Source of the DNA: Chromera velia
Lineage: Eukaryota; Sar; Chromeraceae
NCBI GenBank assembly: GCA_018398765.1
Contig: JAHBMJ010001949.1
Span: 1 to 24,206, forward strand
Length of the DNA stretch: 24,206 bases
Direction of reading: 5' to 3'
The translations under genes and the position numbers were made by a program. The notes under the pieces are model-generated. The model did not search any database and was not told the DNA's origin. It worked only from the letters and a program-made list of their open reading frames with translations. This document shows positions 1 through 12,190 of this stretch, in pieces (the stretch's first letter is position 1; each line of letters opens with the position of its first letter).

Positions 1-50
1 AAGATGTGTCCTTTGTTTGTGTGCTTCTGTCCTTCTCTTGCTGTTTGACC

Positions 51-233
51 AGGCTCCCTCCGTCTTTTCTTGTTATTTCGCCTCCCAGTTGCGTCAGAGA
101 GACTTAAGGTTGATATTGCTTCTCGTTTATTTCTTTATGATACTCCCTCTCGTGTAGGCTCCCTCCGTCTTTTCTTGTTGTTTCGCCTCCCAGGTGCGTC
201 AGGGAGACTCAGTGTTGATATTGCTTCTCGTTT

Positions 234-260
<27 letters not shown>
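51..260. repeat. 105-bp tandem duplication, two diverged copies
   Basis: Copy 1 is 51-155 and copy 2 is 156-260, both starting AGGCTCCCTCCG. They differ at about 8 of 105 positions, so this duplication is older than the exact one that overlaps its right end. The region is pyrimidine-rich and most likely lies in the intron upstream of the kinase exon. An open frame across it is composition-driven and has no recognisable domain. Confidence 0.85.
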
Positions 261-2162
<1,902 letters not shown>

Positions 2163-3270
2163 TTGATCCCTGCACGCAGAGAGAGAAGAGAAGAAACACA
2201 TGTTATTTATTTTGACTGCGGGAGACAGGGCGACAGTCAGCTAGAGGGTCCTGGAAATGAAAGAGGGCCGGAGGCGGGAAAGAATTCAGGGGGTCCGAGT
2301 CGAATGCTGGGGTGTGAGGCGAGAAAGTCTTCAGACAGAAGAGAAGAGAAGAGAAGAGAAGAGAAAGAAGATCTGTACGGGTTTGCCAGAGCCTATTCCG
2401 TGGCTCGCCGGCTTTAACCGCAGTCAATCAATCCATGAAGTCAAAAACACATACGCGCATGCAGAATCTTCCAGCAGAGATTGAGATTTTAATTTCAATA
2501 AACGGATGATGATCCCAATAGACCATACGGCATGTAGAGAGGTTGGAAGTCCACCTGACTTGTTGGGCAGACTGAGAGTGAATCAACGTTGTGAAGTTGC
2601 CTGTGAGCCCCTTTCTTGCTTTCTGTCTGTTTCTCTCTACCTGTTAGAGATAAACGAAGAAACAGCGAGAAACAGAGAGAGAGACATGCGCATCCAGACG
2701 GCGGAAAGAAGAGGTTGGCACAAAGGATTGATTGGTTTTCAACACGAAACAACAAATGAACGAAAGAATAGGGGAATGCAGTAAAAATAGAGAGATCGAT
2801 CCTCTCCCTGGCAGATGCGCGGGAGTTTCGGTAGCTTATTTTTCTTCCTTCGTCTCTCTCTCCTTTTTTCTTTTCGAAAAAGAAAGAAAGAATGGGGGAA
2901 CCTGGTAGTCGTCTTTCTCATTCTTTGTTTTTCTTCCTCTCTGTCTCTATTTCTCATTGTCGTTAATTCCCGTCTTGTTCATTTAGTGCCGTCTCTTCTC
3001 TTTCTTTGGGATTTTTTGTTGCGAGAATGTTGCGAATGAAAGGGGGTATAAAAACAGCAGCAGAATTCTTGTCCGCACCGCGCCGTCTCCTCATACAATC
3101 CGTTTTAAGATGTTTCTGCACTTCAAAGAGCTCTATTATCGACACGCAAAGCGAAGAAGTCAAAATGTTTCCCTGCCCGTTCACGGATTGTCCCACTGAG
3201 GAGAATACCGTCTTCCTTCCTTCCGTCTTTCTGTCTTTCCTTCTTTCCTTTTCTCCCTCCCTCCGTTTTT
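2163..3270. other. Gene-poor region downstream of kinase copy 1
   Basis: No convincing coding exon seen. It contains an AGAAG array (2336-2370), an AATAAA at 2497-2502 about 335 nt past the kinase stop that could serve as a polyadenylation signal, and a TATAAAA at 3047 without a supported gene after it. Both signals are weak on their own. Open frames here are short and purine/pyrimidine-biased. Confidence 0.5.
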
Positions 3271-3331
3271 TTTCCTGTCTCTGTCTCCCGCAGTGCACTC
3301 CCTCGTGCGCTCCAACTCTCAGTACAGAGAG
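3271..3331 (+). repeat. Short block repeated in inverted orientation at 21796-21852, acceptor-like
   Basis: TTTCCTGTCTCTGTC, one mismatch, CCCGCAG, a short variable part, then 17 identical bases (ACTCTCAGTACAGAGAG). The match is to the reverse complement of 21796-21852. The block resembles a splice acceptor followed by an exon start; in this copy the frame reads VRSNSQYRE, in the other ARSDSQYRE. It lies about 1.1 kb after the stop of kinase copy 1; the partner lies about 0.6 kb after the stop of copy 2. Possibly the remnant of a second duplicated gene. Protein family not recognised. Confidence 0.5.
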
Positions 3332-3384
3332 CGATTGGAGCCTAGGACAGAGCTGGGGAGGGAAACGAACTTCGTCTTGCACGT

Positions 3385-3386
<2 letters not shown>

Positions 3387-3426
<40 letters not shown>

Positions 3427-4248
3427 TCCCTCTATCTATCTAGGTTGGCTTCCGCTGAAGGGAGGCTGTACTTTAAACTGAACATGTGCGTACACCGTCT
3501 GTCTGACCCGTCTCTCGTCTTCTCTGTGCTGCTCTTCTTATTCTCCTCCCTCCCCTCCCTTCTCCACTGCATAATGAATCTAAGTGTCTTCGTTTCGCCT
3601 TCACAAGTACCGCCAGTCGCAGACGTCCGATTTTACTTGCGACTCCCCCCCCCGCCCTTTCGCTCCTCCACTTCTCCCTGCCGGAAAAAAAAAGAATGTT
3701 GAGAAGTCCGCACACGTTCCTCCATATTGACTGCCTTCTATTTCACATTCGCCTGTTTTCCACCCTTCTAGCACGGATCACATCTCTCTCTCTCTCTCTC
3801 TCTTTCCGTGTCTCCATTGCTGTACGACATTCATGATTGTTCTCCCTGGATTTTGAAAACGTCCAGTCGGCCGTCTCTGTCTTGCGGTCATGGAAAAGAG
3901 GTTTCAGGGGACAGGTGGAAGAAAAGCAGAGCACCAAACAAACGGAAAAACATTGGCAGGCAAAGAACACCAGAGGCGGGAAAATAGCGAGGGGCAGGAG
4001 AGGAGGAGGAGGCTGGAAAGAAAGCAAATCCTGCCTGTAAGGTCAGATTAATGAATGACTTGCACTGAGTGTTGGTTTCGCACCTCCTTCCCGTCATCTG
4101 TGTTTTCATCTCTGGGCTCGTTGTCCCTGCTCCTTTCTATGGTACAGGAAAAGAAACTTCAAGAAAGGGAGAAATAGAGCATACATCCGACAGAGACGTA
4201 GCAGAATTGGCAGGAGCTAGCATGACTGTAAAAGAAATATTTCACTCA

Positions 4249-4285
<37 letters not shown>

Positions 4286-4541
4286 GAGAGGAGAAACGGT
4301 GGGAATTCTTTTGCGATCCAAAAAAAGCACACAGCAGTAGCGAGCTGAAAGGCTCCGCACATACCCTGTGCGCGATTCCTCCAAGGAAGCGCTCACCTGG
4401 CTGCAGGATTTCTCCTTCTCTTCTCCGGAAATATGATTTGATTGAAAGAAAACAAAAGAAAAGATGGCTGAGTACGCAAGCTTCTTTTCTGCAACATGTG
4501 AAGAGCAAATGCTTTTGTGCAAAGGAAGTGCTCAAACTTCG

Positions 4542-4573
<32 letters not shown>

Positions 4574-4800
4574 CTGGGGGTTAATCGCGGCCCGGCTTTG
4601 CATAGTCGAAGGAAGATTGACTGATGAATGGCTGAATGGAAGCCTGGAAAGATTTCCTGATGGGTGGATGGACGACGATTTGACATTTCGTGGCGAGCGT
4701 ATGTTTCGTCACGTTGCCTTCCTCCTTGGATCGCTTCCTCTTTCTCCCTCTGAATTCTCTTCTCCCTCTCCCCCCCCCCCCCCNCCCCCCCGCTCTCTCT
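3387..4800. repeat. Cluster of CT, CA and C-tract microsatellites
   Basis: CT array 3387-3434 grading into CTAT; CT array 3783-3804; compound CT then CA array 4249-4285; CT array 4548-4575; and a C-tract 4771-4791 interrupted by the only N in the window (4784). The DNA between them shows no supported gene; the open frames are read-through of the arrays. The N marks unresolved sequence. Confidence 0.9.
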
Positions 4801-6240
4801 CCCTGTCTGTCTGGCGGAATGAATGAATGAATGAACAAAGAAAGGAAAGGGAGGGTCGGTTGGGGCAAGTGAAGGGCTCTTATCTGTCCTTCCTTTGTCC
4901 TTGCGGATGTTCTCAAAAGAACTCCCTGCCTCTCTCCCTGTTTGCGCTTGTAAAAGCGACGGATTGCTCGAAGGTCTGAGTGGCACACGGACACCAGGCG
5001 AAGCTCAGAGAGACAGACAGACAGACACAGTGCCTCGGGTATGAGGGGAAGCGGTAGCAAGGGTAGGGGTGTTGTCCCTCCGGCAGAGTTGCTTGCCTCT
5101 CTGTCTGTGCATGTGTCTAAGGATGGATCGACCGATCTATCGATCGATCAGTTGGTGATTTAGAAGCGGATCGATCGATCGATTGGCTCTTTGCTGGAGG
5201 GTGTGACAGGATAGGGGAAAGACGATGTCGGTTCCTTCTTACTGCCATACGTCCATTTTCTGATCCTGATCTCAATTGAATTCTTGCAGACGGGGTACAG
5301 ACGTTTTCCTTCCGTTGACTGCATGTCTTTTCAATCTCTCTCGTTTGCTTTGTTGTTCTGTTGGGTCAAATACTTCGTCGGTGCAAAGGGGCATCTACCG
5401 ACAGTCAGTCGCCTTTCTTGCTTCAAGAAGGCTTTTCGGAAGGTCCTTCGCCTGCAAAGATCTTGACTTGAGTCACACGCACCTTGCGACATAATGCCGT
5501 ATGCATGTAGTCTTTCTCTTCCCCCCTCCTCCGAATCGATTTCTGTATCCTCCCTCCTTTTCATAGTTGCCTCGATTCGTTGTGAGCTGGCGCTGGCTTG
5601 TTTATTGACGAGAGAGAGCCCCGCCAATGCAATGCATCTGTTTGCTGGAAAGCCCTCGGACAAAACCCCCCCCCGCTCGAGAGAGACGAGCTGCTTCTCG
5701 TTCCCTTCCTTCCTTCCACTTGTCGAGTCGGTTGGTCGGTCAGATGTCTGACCGACAAGCAGAAAGAGACGCACAGAGAGACACACACCAGTCATACCGA
5801 TACGAGAAGAGAAGAGAAAGAGCTGGCTCAGTCTGTCTGTGTCTGCCTTGGCAGGGACGGGCCCGATAGACGTGTCGGTCGGTCGATCATGCACATTTAT
5901 TGTCTGATGGTTGATCCGACTCCCGGCCATGCAAACGCTTTCTAGGTTGAGTGCGCATGAAGAAGTCTGATGTAAAAAAGGGGAAGTGCGTGTTGGTGGA
6001 AGGGAAGGGGGGGAGGAAAGGGAAAGACGGGGGAAGGGTAAACTCACCGGGGCGTGTGAGTGCGTTTTTCTTTCCCCTCTGCCTCTTCCGACCGAAAGAC
6101 GACCAGATGAGTGAATGAATGAAAGAAAGAAAAAAAGAAAGAAAGAAAAGCTCCCCGTAGAGAGGAAGGACCAAACAAGAAAAGAAAAGAAAAGCCCGCC
6201 CGACAGTCGAGGCATCTCCCCCCCCCCTTGTCTGGATTCA
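4801..6240. other. Non-coding-looking stretch with GATC-type and hairpin palindromes
   Basis: No convincing gene. It contains a GATCGATC-rich inverted cluster (about 5126-5184) and a 22-nt hairpin at 5735-5756 (GTCGGTCAGA, 2-nt loop, TCTGACCGAC). Long open frames such as the minus-strand one over 5331-6371 are dominated by Ser/Arg/His runs from simple sequence and are not credible genes. Confidence 0.6.
5735..5756. repeat. 22-nt near-perfect hairpin palindrome
   Basis: Ten-base arms GTCGGTCAGA and TCTGACCGAC are perfectly complementary with a TG loop. It sits in otherwise featureless sequence. There is no downstream T-run or gene end that would make it a terminator; role unknown. Confidence 0.8.
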
Positions 6241-6245
6241 GTCTC

Positions 6246-6293
<48 letters not shown>

Positions 6294-6756
6294 GCCTGTG
6301 TGTGTGTGTGTGTGTGTGTGTCCTCTTTCGCATGCAGGTTTCTTTCTTCCCTTCTGTGAAAACGTTCGCAAAGGAGAAGAAAGGAGAGAACCAGGAGAAT
6401 GAGGTGTATTTTGGTGCCTTTGGGATCCGCCACCGTTGTCCTGACATTCATTAAATTATTCTGTTGTTTGTGTCTTTTGTCATTCATTTTTGGATCTTTT
6501 GTTCTTTTGTCAATTCTGCCAAAACAATACAAGACGTTTTGTTCGTCAGTCTTGTATTCACTGAACCAACAAAGAGACATGGATCTGTATGCCTGTCTGT
6601 TTTGTTCTGTCTGTCCTGAACACAACACAGGATCCTCTCTTCTCTTCTTGAATTGAATGTCTCCCCCCCCACTCACTCCATGCATGTGACAGACAGAGAG
6701 GTAAGGTAAGTAAAACACATGTATGTCTTCATGGTGTGTGTGTGTGTGTGTGTGCG
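6246..6756. repeat. CT/TG compound microsatellite and second TG array
   Basis: 6246-6321 is CT followed by TG repeats; 6733-6756 is a separate TG array. The intervening 400 bases are AT-richer and hold no supported gene. Long TG tracts can adopt Z-DNA, but nothing here shows a role. Confidence 0.9.
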
Positions 6757-8034
6757 TGCGTGCACGTGCATAGTCCTGGATTCACGCAGTTGAGACTTTG
6801 TTTTGGGGAAGGTTATAAACACGGAATAAGAAAGGAGAGCATCAACGTCTGGCTGAATTATCGTGATTGACACGCAAAGGTCTTCTTTCTAAGGAGGGAG
6901 TTCCAATAGAGAATTTAGGTGGAGGCAATATCGGAACAAAAATGTAATGCAACCGTTGGAATGAGACAAATGAAGGACTCAGATCCCGGGTACCGTTGAC
7001 GGACGCACAAAAAAAGGGAACAGACGAAGACTCGTCAGTCAGGGGGGAATTAAACAAAATAGAGAGAGAAGCAATGGAGACAGCTAGGCAATCAAGGTGA
7101 CAGGACCATCAATCAATCCAAACGACTGGAGAAGAAGGGGGACCTGCCTTCCCGCCTTCCTGCCTGCATGGATGCATGGATGAAAGAATGAAACCGATCG
7201 AAAGGTCAAGGCATGCAGGTCTGCTCCTCTCTCTCTTTGGATCGATCTTTCGAACCTGGTCAAAAAAAGGCCGGGTGTCCTATTTTTCTACGCTGCATTT
7301 GTTTCCTTCGCAGCACGGAGTCGCTCAGGGCTCTTTGCCCCTCTTTCTTTCTCTGGGTCTGACCAGTTCTTTTTTGACAGACAGTGTATGCATGTGCGTG
7401 AGTGTGAATTCACGCTTTTTCAACTTAGCAAAACAAGTTTGATCGATCAATGCGATCCGGACTGAGGGTCAGGAATGGCGAAGGTCGTTGTCGTTGTCGG
7501 TTCGTTCTGACGGTCAGACGTGCATGAGGCTTCTTGTCCTTCGAAGCCCGGCAGACCGGACACGCTTTGCCCCATGGCCCCCATGCAATTTTCTTTTCTT
7601 TTGTCTCTGCCTGTTTTTTTTTCTTCGTCAATACATTCACGGAAAGAGTCGGTATGGAAGATCTCCAATTGGATCGATTATTATCTTTCGCCCGTCAAAA
7701 TCAAGCAGTGCGTACTGCTAGGCGTACTGAAGGCATTAAGTAAGGCATTAGGCGCTCTACAATGTTGAGGCGATGCAGATCCGCTGCGGCGCTCGATCGT
7801 TTAATGAGAAATTCCAACGAAAGATCACTATATAGAAAGATTCTTTGCCAGATCATTTGCGTAGCTAGCTAGCTAGTAGGGTAGTAGTAGCTACGTAGTC
7901 TGCTACGGTACATGAGACATTGATTGATTGATTGATTGATTGATTATAATGAATCTAGCTAATATATTACATATAGATACAGTTATGTATGATTGTCATT
8001 CAACTTGAATTAAATCCTTTTTTTAGTTTATATG
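6757..8034. other. Gene-free stretch grading into the AT-rich left flank of the retroelement
   Basis: No supported gene. From about 7760 the composition becomes AT-richer, with GTAGCTAGCTAGCTAG-type sequence (7860-7915) and an ATTG array (7918-7946). It lies next to the 3' end of the element; I could not find a clear target-site duplication matching the other end. Confidence 0.6.
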
Positions 8035-8133
8035 TATGATAAGAACCTAGAGATGTATGTGCTCTTCAGACAGCTGAGCGCTTTAAGTTCTCCTACGGTG
8101 CACCGTTTGTTGAGAGAGGACACTGTCTCCATC
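8035..8133 (-). repeat. 3' terminal direct repeat of the Penelope-like element
   Basis: 99 bp, starting TATGATAAGAACCTAGAGA, matching 13796-13894 with three mismatches (97%) in the same orientation. It contains the 10-bp palindrome CGGTGCACCG. Penelope-like elements carry such LTR-like repeats. Confidence 0.9.
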
Positions 8134-8511
8134 AGGTTAATCAATCATACCTTCCTCCATGGATCGATCAAAGTGATACATGCAAGCACAAAAAAGACAA
8201 GATGCACGCAAAAAAAAGAAAAATCCAAAGAGCAAAAAAAGATAAATGCATGCATCTCGCTCACACCGCGTGCACAATATATTCGTCCGGTACAGCACAT
8301 CATCACAGTGCCGTATAGTCACTCGATCCCAGGATCAACAAACCGCCCACGCTAGAGAACGCGCACCTCCCCCCCCGTTCCGCCACTGTCTTTTCTCTAT
8401 CGCTGTAGGCTTTGTGTACAAAGAAAAGCCGCAGGTGATGCAGGGCATCTAGAACAAATCAGTCAAAGAGTTCAGAAGTTATGCCTACACGTTGGAATAC
8501 CATGCATTCAA
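8134..8511 (-). other. Putative 3' untranslated part of the element
   Basis: Between the last RT-frame segment and the 3' repeat. It is A-rich on the plus strand, with ATGCATGCAT and short A-runs. No domain recognised. The boundary depends on where the RT reading truly ends. Confidence 0.45.
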
Positions 8512-10885
8512 TTAAGTCAGAAGAACACAGAGTCTACGTAACAACCCTTGCACACGCATCCATTCATGAATTAGGAGAGGAGAAGCAGTGCGTACCACTC
8601 CAAGTAAAAACGATCTATGCAAGAAAGAAAAAGACCATTGACACACCAGCAGCTCAGCAAACAAACACATCAGCGAATGCACCACAACCGACGCAGGGGC
8701 ATTCGTCGAGAGTAACGTACGAGTAACATGCCCTGAAATTAAACCACAACGCCCACCCCCACTTGTGATACAAGAAGAACCGTGAGCAAACCTACTCCTC
8801 TCAAGGGATAAGGATGACTTGCAAGAAATCGTGCCATCCCTTATACCTGAGAGACATTGAGCCATCGGCCCATGATTTGGGTTAGCAGACTCAAAAAGTA
8901 CGATCTCAGGTGCACTTAGCAGGCAGAACAATGACAAACCGAGCACTGTGCACCCTTCTTGTCTCTTCAGCACACAGCTAGAATAATAGAAGTCCTGTCT
9001 CTGTAAGAATGCCATGAAGGGGTCATCATTCAAGAAAGAAAAGGACCAAGACCGGGCCAAAACCGACCTGTCATCCATGTATCGAGCCATGAACCACTTG
9101 TCACCCTTCCATCCAGAAATGCCAGCATCCACAGCCCTTCCTCTCTCTTTCTATGCAGCATAAAAACGAGCCCCTCTAGGAGAACAGGGGCTCCCTTGAG
9201 GGAAGCCTTCCCGCTGCCCAACCCGCTTCCCCAACACAATAATCATATTGGAGGCAAAGTCTACCGAGATAATCTGGGGCAGCAAGTCGAGCGGACATAC
9301 AAGAGAAGAAGGGTGGTTCGAATGTGATGACAGGAAAGCAACCGAACATCTCCATTTCGAGCGCGATAACCATGACTCCCCCCCCGCCGGGCCTGCAACC
9401 CGCAAACAAACAGGCCTTTCCTTTCTTAAAACAACAAAACGATTTCTTCCCTGACTCTTCATAAGCAAAATGAATTCAAACAAAGAAGACAGAAAGTCAG
9501 ACCGAGGGAGAGAAGGGAAATATGCTTTAATATCATCCACCATGATAGATACTCTTCCTGCAGGCCAGCGGGGAGAAAGTCGAACGACCGACGCCCGGTT
9601 CGTACTCCTACCGAAAGACCTATTGAATTCACTCACCAACTCCTGAAAAGCAAAAACTGACGGAAGTAGATGGAAGGTCAGCGTGGGGTGAGAAAACATG
9701 CAACAATCCATTCAAGGCCTTACACAAAAAAGAAAAAGGACCCCACCATGAATACTTTGCATAAGAAACTAACGCACAGAACTTCAAGGAGGGCCTGGCC
9801 CAAGATGCAGGGACCTCACCACCCTTTCTCCATGACTTCCTCTTCGGCCACAAGATACCTGTACCGAATGAATGACCCTCCTCCGAGATACCCATAAACT
9901 GCTTAAGAAACAGGTTCATCTCTGGAGATTGACTGGATTCATCAAACAGCAGCGCCTCCCTCAACCTCACGTCTTGAGGTGACAGATGAATATAATATGC
10001 AGAATTGGAGAAGAAAGCCCGACACAAGCAAACAATATACATCCGTCTGCACATGAAAGCGAGATCTCCCCGAGACTTATCAACCGGTGTGATTGCCAGC
10101 CTGCTCCTCAACTCCTTCACAAACCTTCCCCCCCTATTAGGCGTACACGGTCCCTCCCTAGTTGTCTCCAGCAACTTCATCCATTCATCAGACAACGACA
10201 TCCATTCAAATGGAAGCACACAAACGCCAGAGACCCTTCTCCCCCCCATCACCCCCGACCCGCATCCCCTACCCAACACATGAGATAAAAAAGATAAGAC
10301 AGAGCTCATTCCCTTGCGAGCGACCGACCAGGCCGCAAGCGAGGGCCAAAGCTTCGATCGCAAAGAGAAATTTGAGGGGAGAAAGAACCTCCGCTGCAAC
10401 CCCGGAGACAGAGACAGTAGGCAGCAGACATGACCTTGCACAGTAGCGAGGTCCATAGAAGAAGACAAATGCTCACATGGGTAGGGCCCATCGCATCTGA
10501 CACTCAGGCTCCCCGTTTCATCACTCCCCCCTTCCTCAACCTCCTCACTCCCACAGACATCATATGAATTGTCCAGCACCTGCTGTAAACTCAGCAACTT
10601 TGAGGGCAGCAAACGGAAGCATACCGTGCCCCTCAAACCAGACGCGCGAACCCATCTCAAAAAGACAGAGGAGTAGAAAGAAGTGAAAGGATGAAAATCA
10701 GCAAGAGGCAAACGAACAGAAAAAAGCAAACTCTTTCCAAAGTCCTTCACTGACCAACCATGAAGCTCGCACAATCTACGTACATTGAAGTCGAAAGTCG
10801 CCCTGCTCCCCTGTCTCACTCCAGACCTTAGAAAAAGACGGCAGCACGCATGTAGATGATCTTTCTCAACCATCATTCTTCTCAA
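8512..10885 (-). CDS. Reverse transcriptase region of the Penelope-like element
   Basis: RT that would copy element RNA at a nicked target. Signature pieces appear in the right order on the minus strand: ITPVDKSRG near 10093-10067 (finger region), WPKRK and RP further on, motif A VDDIKAYFPSLP (9540-9505), motif B GFPQGSPCSP (9207-9178) and motif C YMDD (9081-9070). The DIKAYFPSLP and QGSPCSP forms resemble Penelope-like RTs more than LTR or LINE RTs. The stretch upstream of the fingers (about 10885-10100) is unrecognised. Reading occupies more than one frame; the entry marks a region, not a single continuous protein. Family placement by motif only. Confidence 0.78.
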
Positions 10886-10936
10886 CTCACCATCAGTGCG
10901 CCGTTTCTTTGAGAAGAATACCAGCAGCAGAGAACG

Positions 10937-11800
10937 TTATACATATGAGCCCAAGCCCCCCCTCCCCCCCTTCCCCCTCTCTATCTCCTTACCCCTCTTT
11001 CCCCCAGACCAACTCACCTGCCCACGGGAACCGGAAACATCAGCAGCCACATAACACCTACTCAGATAGGGGGGAAAATTCGCATTTCGAACACCTCCTC
11101 CGTCTCCCTGCACTGAGTTTCTCACTGACATGAAAGCTCTCAACCGGTCAGTACATGCAGTGACTCCTCCACCCCGCCTTCCCGCAATCTGACCAGACCT
11201 TCGCCTGCCCTGACCCTCACTCGTCTCCCCCCCTTTGTTCCCAGGGTGAAGCACCAGCGACGTCTTCCCTTTCATCTTCCTATTCACCCCTGCAGTGTTC
11301 CAGGCAGGCATAAAAGATTGTATACACGCCATCTCCACATCCCTCAAATCCTTCTGCGTTCCACTCACCACTGCAAGAGGAGTAATCACGAACAACGCAT
11401 GCCGAGTCACATCAGACGATAAAACAGAGTAAAAGCGATGAGCATACCCCCTGCCAAAAGCATTAGACCCCCCTCTTCTACTGGTAAAGTAACAAGATGC
11501 CGCGTACAGATGTTGCTTGAACCTGCCAACCGCATCGTCCACCGTACTATCAAGATAAAATCCTCTCTTCCACGGCGACCATATCATGTATACAACATGC
11601 TTACTCCATAGGTCGGCCCGACCACTAAAAGATTCACAACCCCGTCTGACTTCCCTCAAAAACTTCGAGAAACTCGACTCAGACAACTCTAAAAAACTCC
11701 CAGCAACCATGCAATGCAGGTTTATCACCCTCTCTAACATCCGTGTGCTGCACCTCCTCCCCAGCATAGACCGAGCACGAGAATGAGAACATTCACTCAC
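10937..11800 (-). CDS. GIY-YIG endonuclease domain of the Penelope-like element
   Basis: The nuclease that would nick target DNA to prime reverse transcription. Residues 70-86 read VYMIWSP..GFYLDST, the GIY-YIG core in diverged form. They are followed by R93 and H97, then E156 (LRDVEMACIQ) and N168 (MPAWN), matching the spacing of the catalytic Arg, metal-binding Glu and terminal Asn. The domain maps to about 11593-11297. The remaining C-terminal 115 residues are basic and Gly/Arg-rich, a plausible nucleic-acid-binding linker to the RT. In classical Penelope the nuclease follows the RT; here it precedes it. Confidence 0.72.
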   Translation of the reverse strand: MSECSHSRARSMLGRRCSTRMLERVINLHCMVAGSFLELSESSFSKFLREVRRGCESFSGRADLWSKHVVYMIWSPWKRGFYLDSTVDDAVGRFKQHLYAASCYFTSRRGGSNAFGRGYAHRFYSVLSSDVTRHALFVITPLAVVSGTQKDLRDVEMACIQSFMPAWNTAGVNRKMKGKTSLVLHPGNKGGETSEGQGRRRSGQIAGRRGGGVTACTDRLRAFMSVRNSVQGDGGGVRNANFPPYLSRCYVAADVSGSRGQVSWSGGKRGKEIERGKGGRGGLGSYV

Positions 11801-11842
11801 ATCCGGAGATGTAGGAGAGAACTGAAGTGAGTAAGAAGGGGG

Positions 11843-12157
11843 CTACGATGAGTGTATGTGCAACGTAGTCGAGAGGGGGCAAGAACACGAACTTACTTCA
11901 GCACCGCAGAGTGGGCAAACTTGTTTTGCATGCACAGACACAGACGAAAGGAACATCCTCATTCTCATCAACTGAAGCTGCATCATCTTGTCCAATTCCT
12001 TGCCGCACTCCCGGAAGACTTTCTCATGACCGAACCCCCTCACTCCCTTATCACAATCTACCCTCATCTGCACTGCCCTCATCTGATCTTCCAACCGATC
12101 AACGAAAACAGAAAACTGAGATGAACACAATGGTATGTCTAGACTTACTTCATTCAA
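11843..12157 (-). CDS. Cys-rich segment upstream of the nuclease
   Basis: 104 codons in the same frame as ORF1 and the nuclease. A helical, probably coiled stretch (FVDRLEDQMRAVQMRV onward, then KELDKMMQLQLMRMRM) is followed by CPLCGAEVSSCSC, a compact zinc-knuckle-like pattern. It probably belongs to the element, either as the end of an ORF1 product or as the N-terminal part of the nuclease-RT protein. No family identified. Confidence 0.5.
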   Translation of the reverse strand: MNEVSLDIPLCSSQFSVFVDRLEDQMRAVQMRVDCDKGVRGFGHEKVFRECGKELDKMMQLQLMRMRMFLSSVSVHAKQVCPLCGAEVSSCSCPLSTTLHIHSS

Positions 12158-12190
12158 AGTCTCCGTTCTGCCTGATCCCCCCGGTCCTAG

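Noticed and set aside
3006-3443. Plus-strand frame after a TATAAAA (3047) beginning with a basic, targeting-like peptide
   Set aside because: The TATA-like word lies inside the frame, and the frame runs into Ser/Leu repeats; no homology recognised.
5331-6371. 346-codon minus-strand open frame
   Set aside because: Consists of Arg/Glu, Thr/His and Phe/Ser runs from CT and TG arrays; no domain and no good splice or start context.
8035-8133. Hammerhead ribozyme in the terminal repeat, as known from Penelope-like elements
   Set aside because: The minus strand has a CTGAAGA matching CUGANGA, but I found no GAAA at a suitable distance after a stem II, so the core is not complete.
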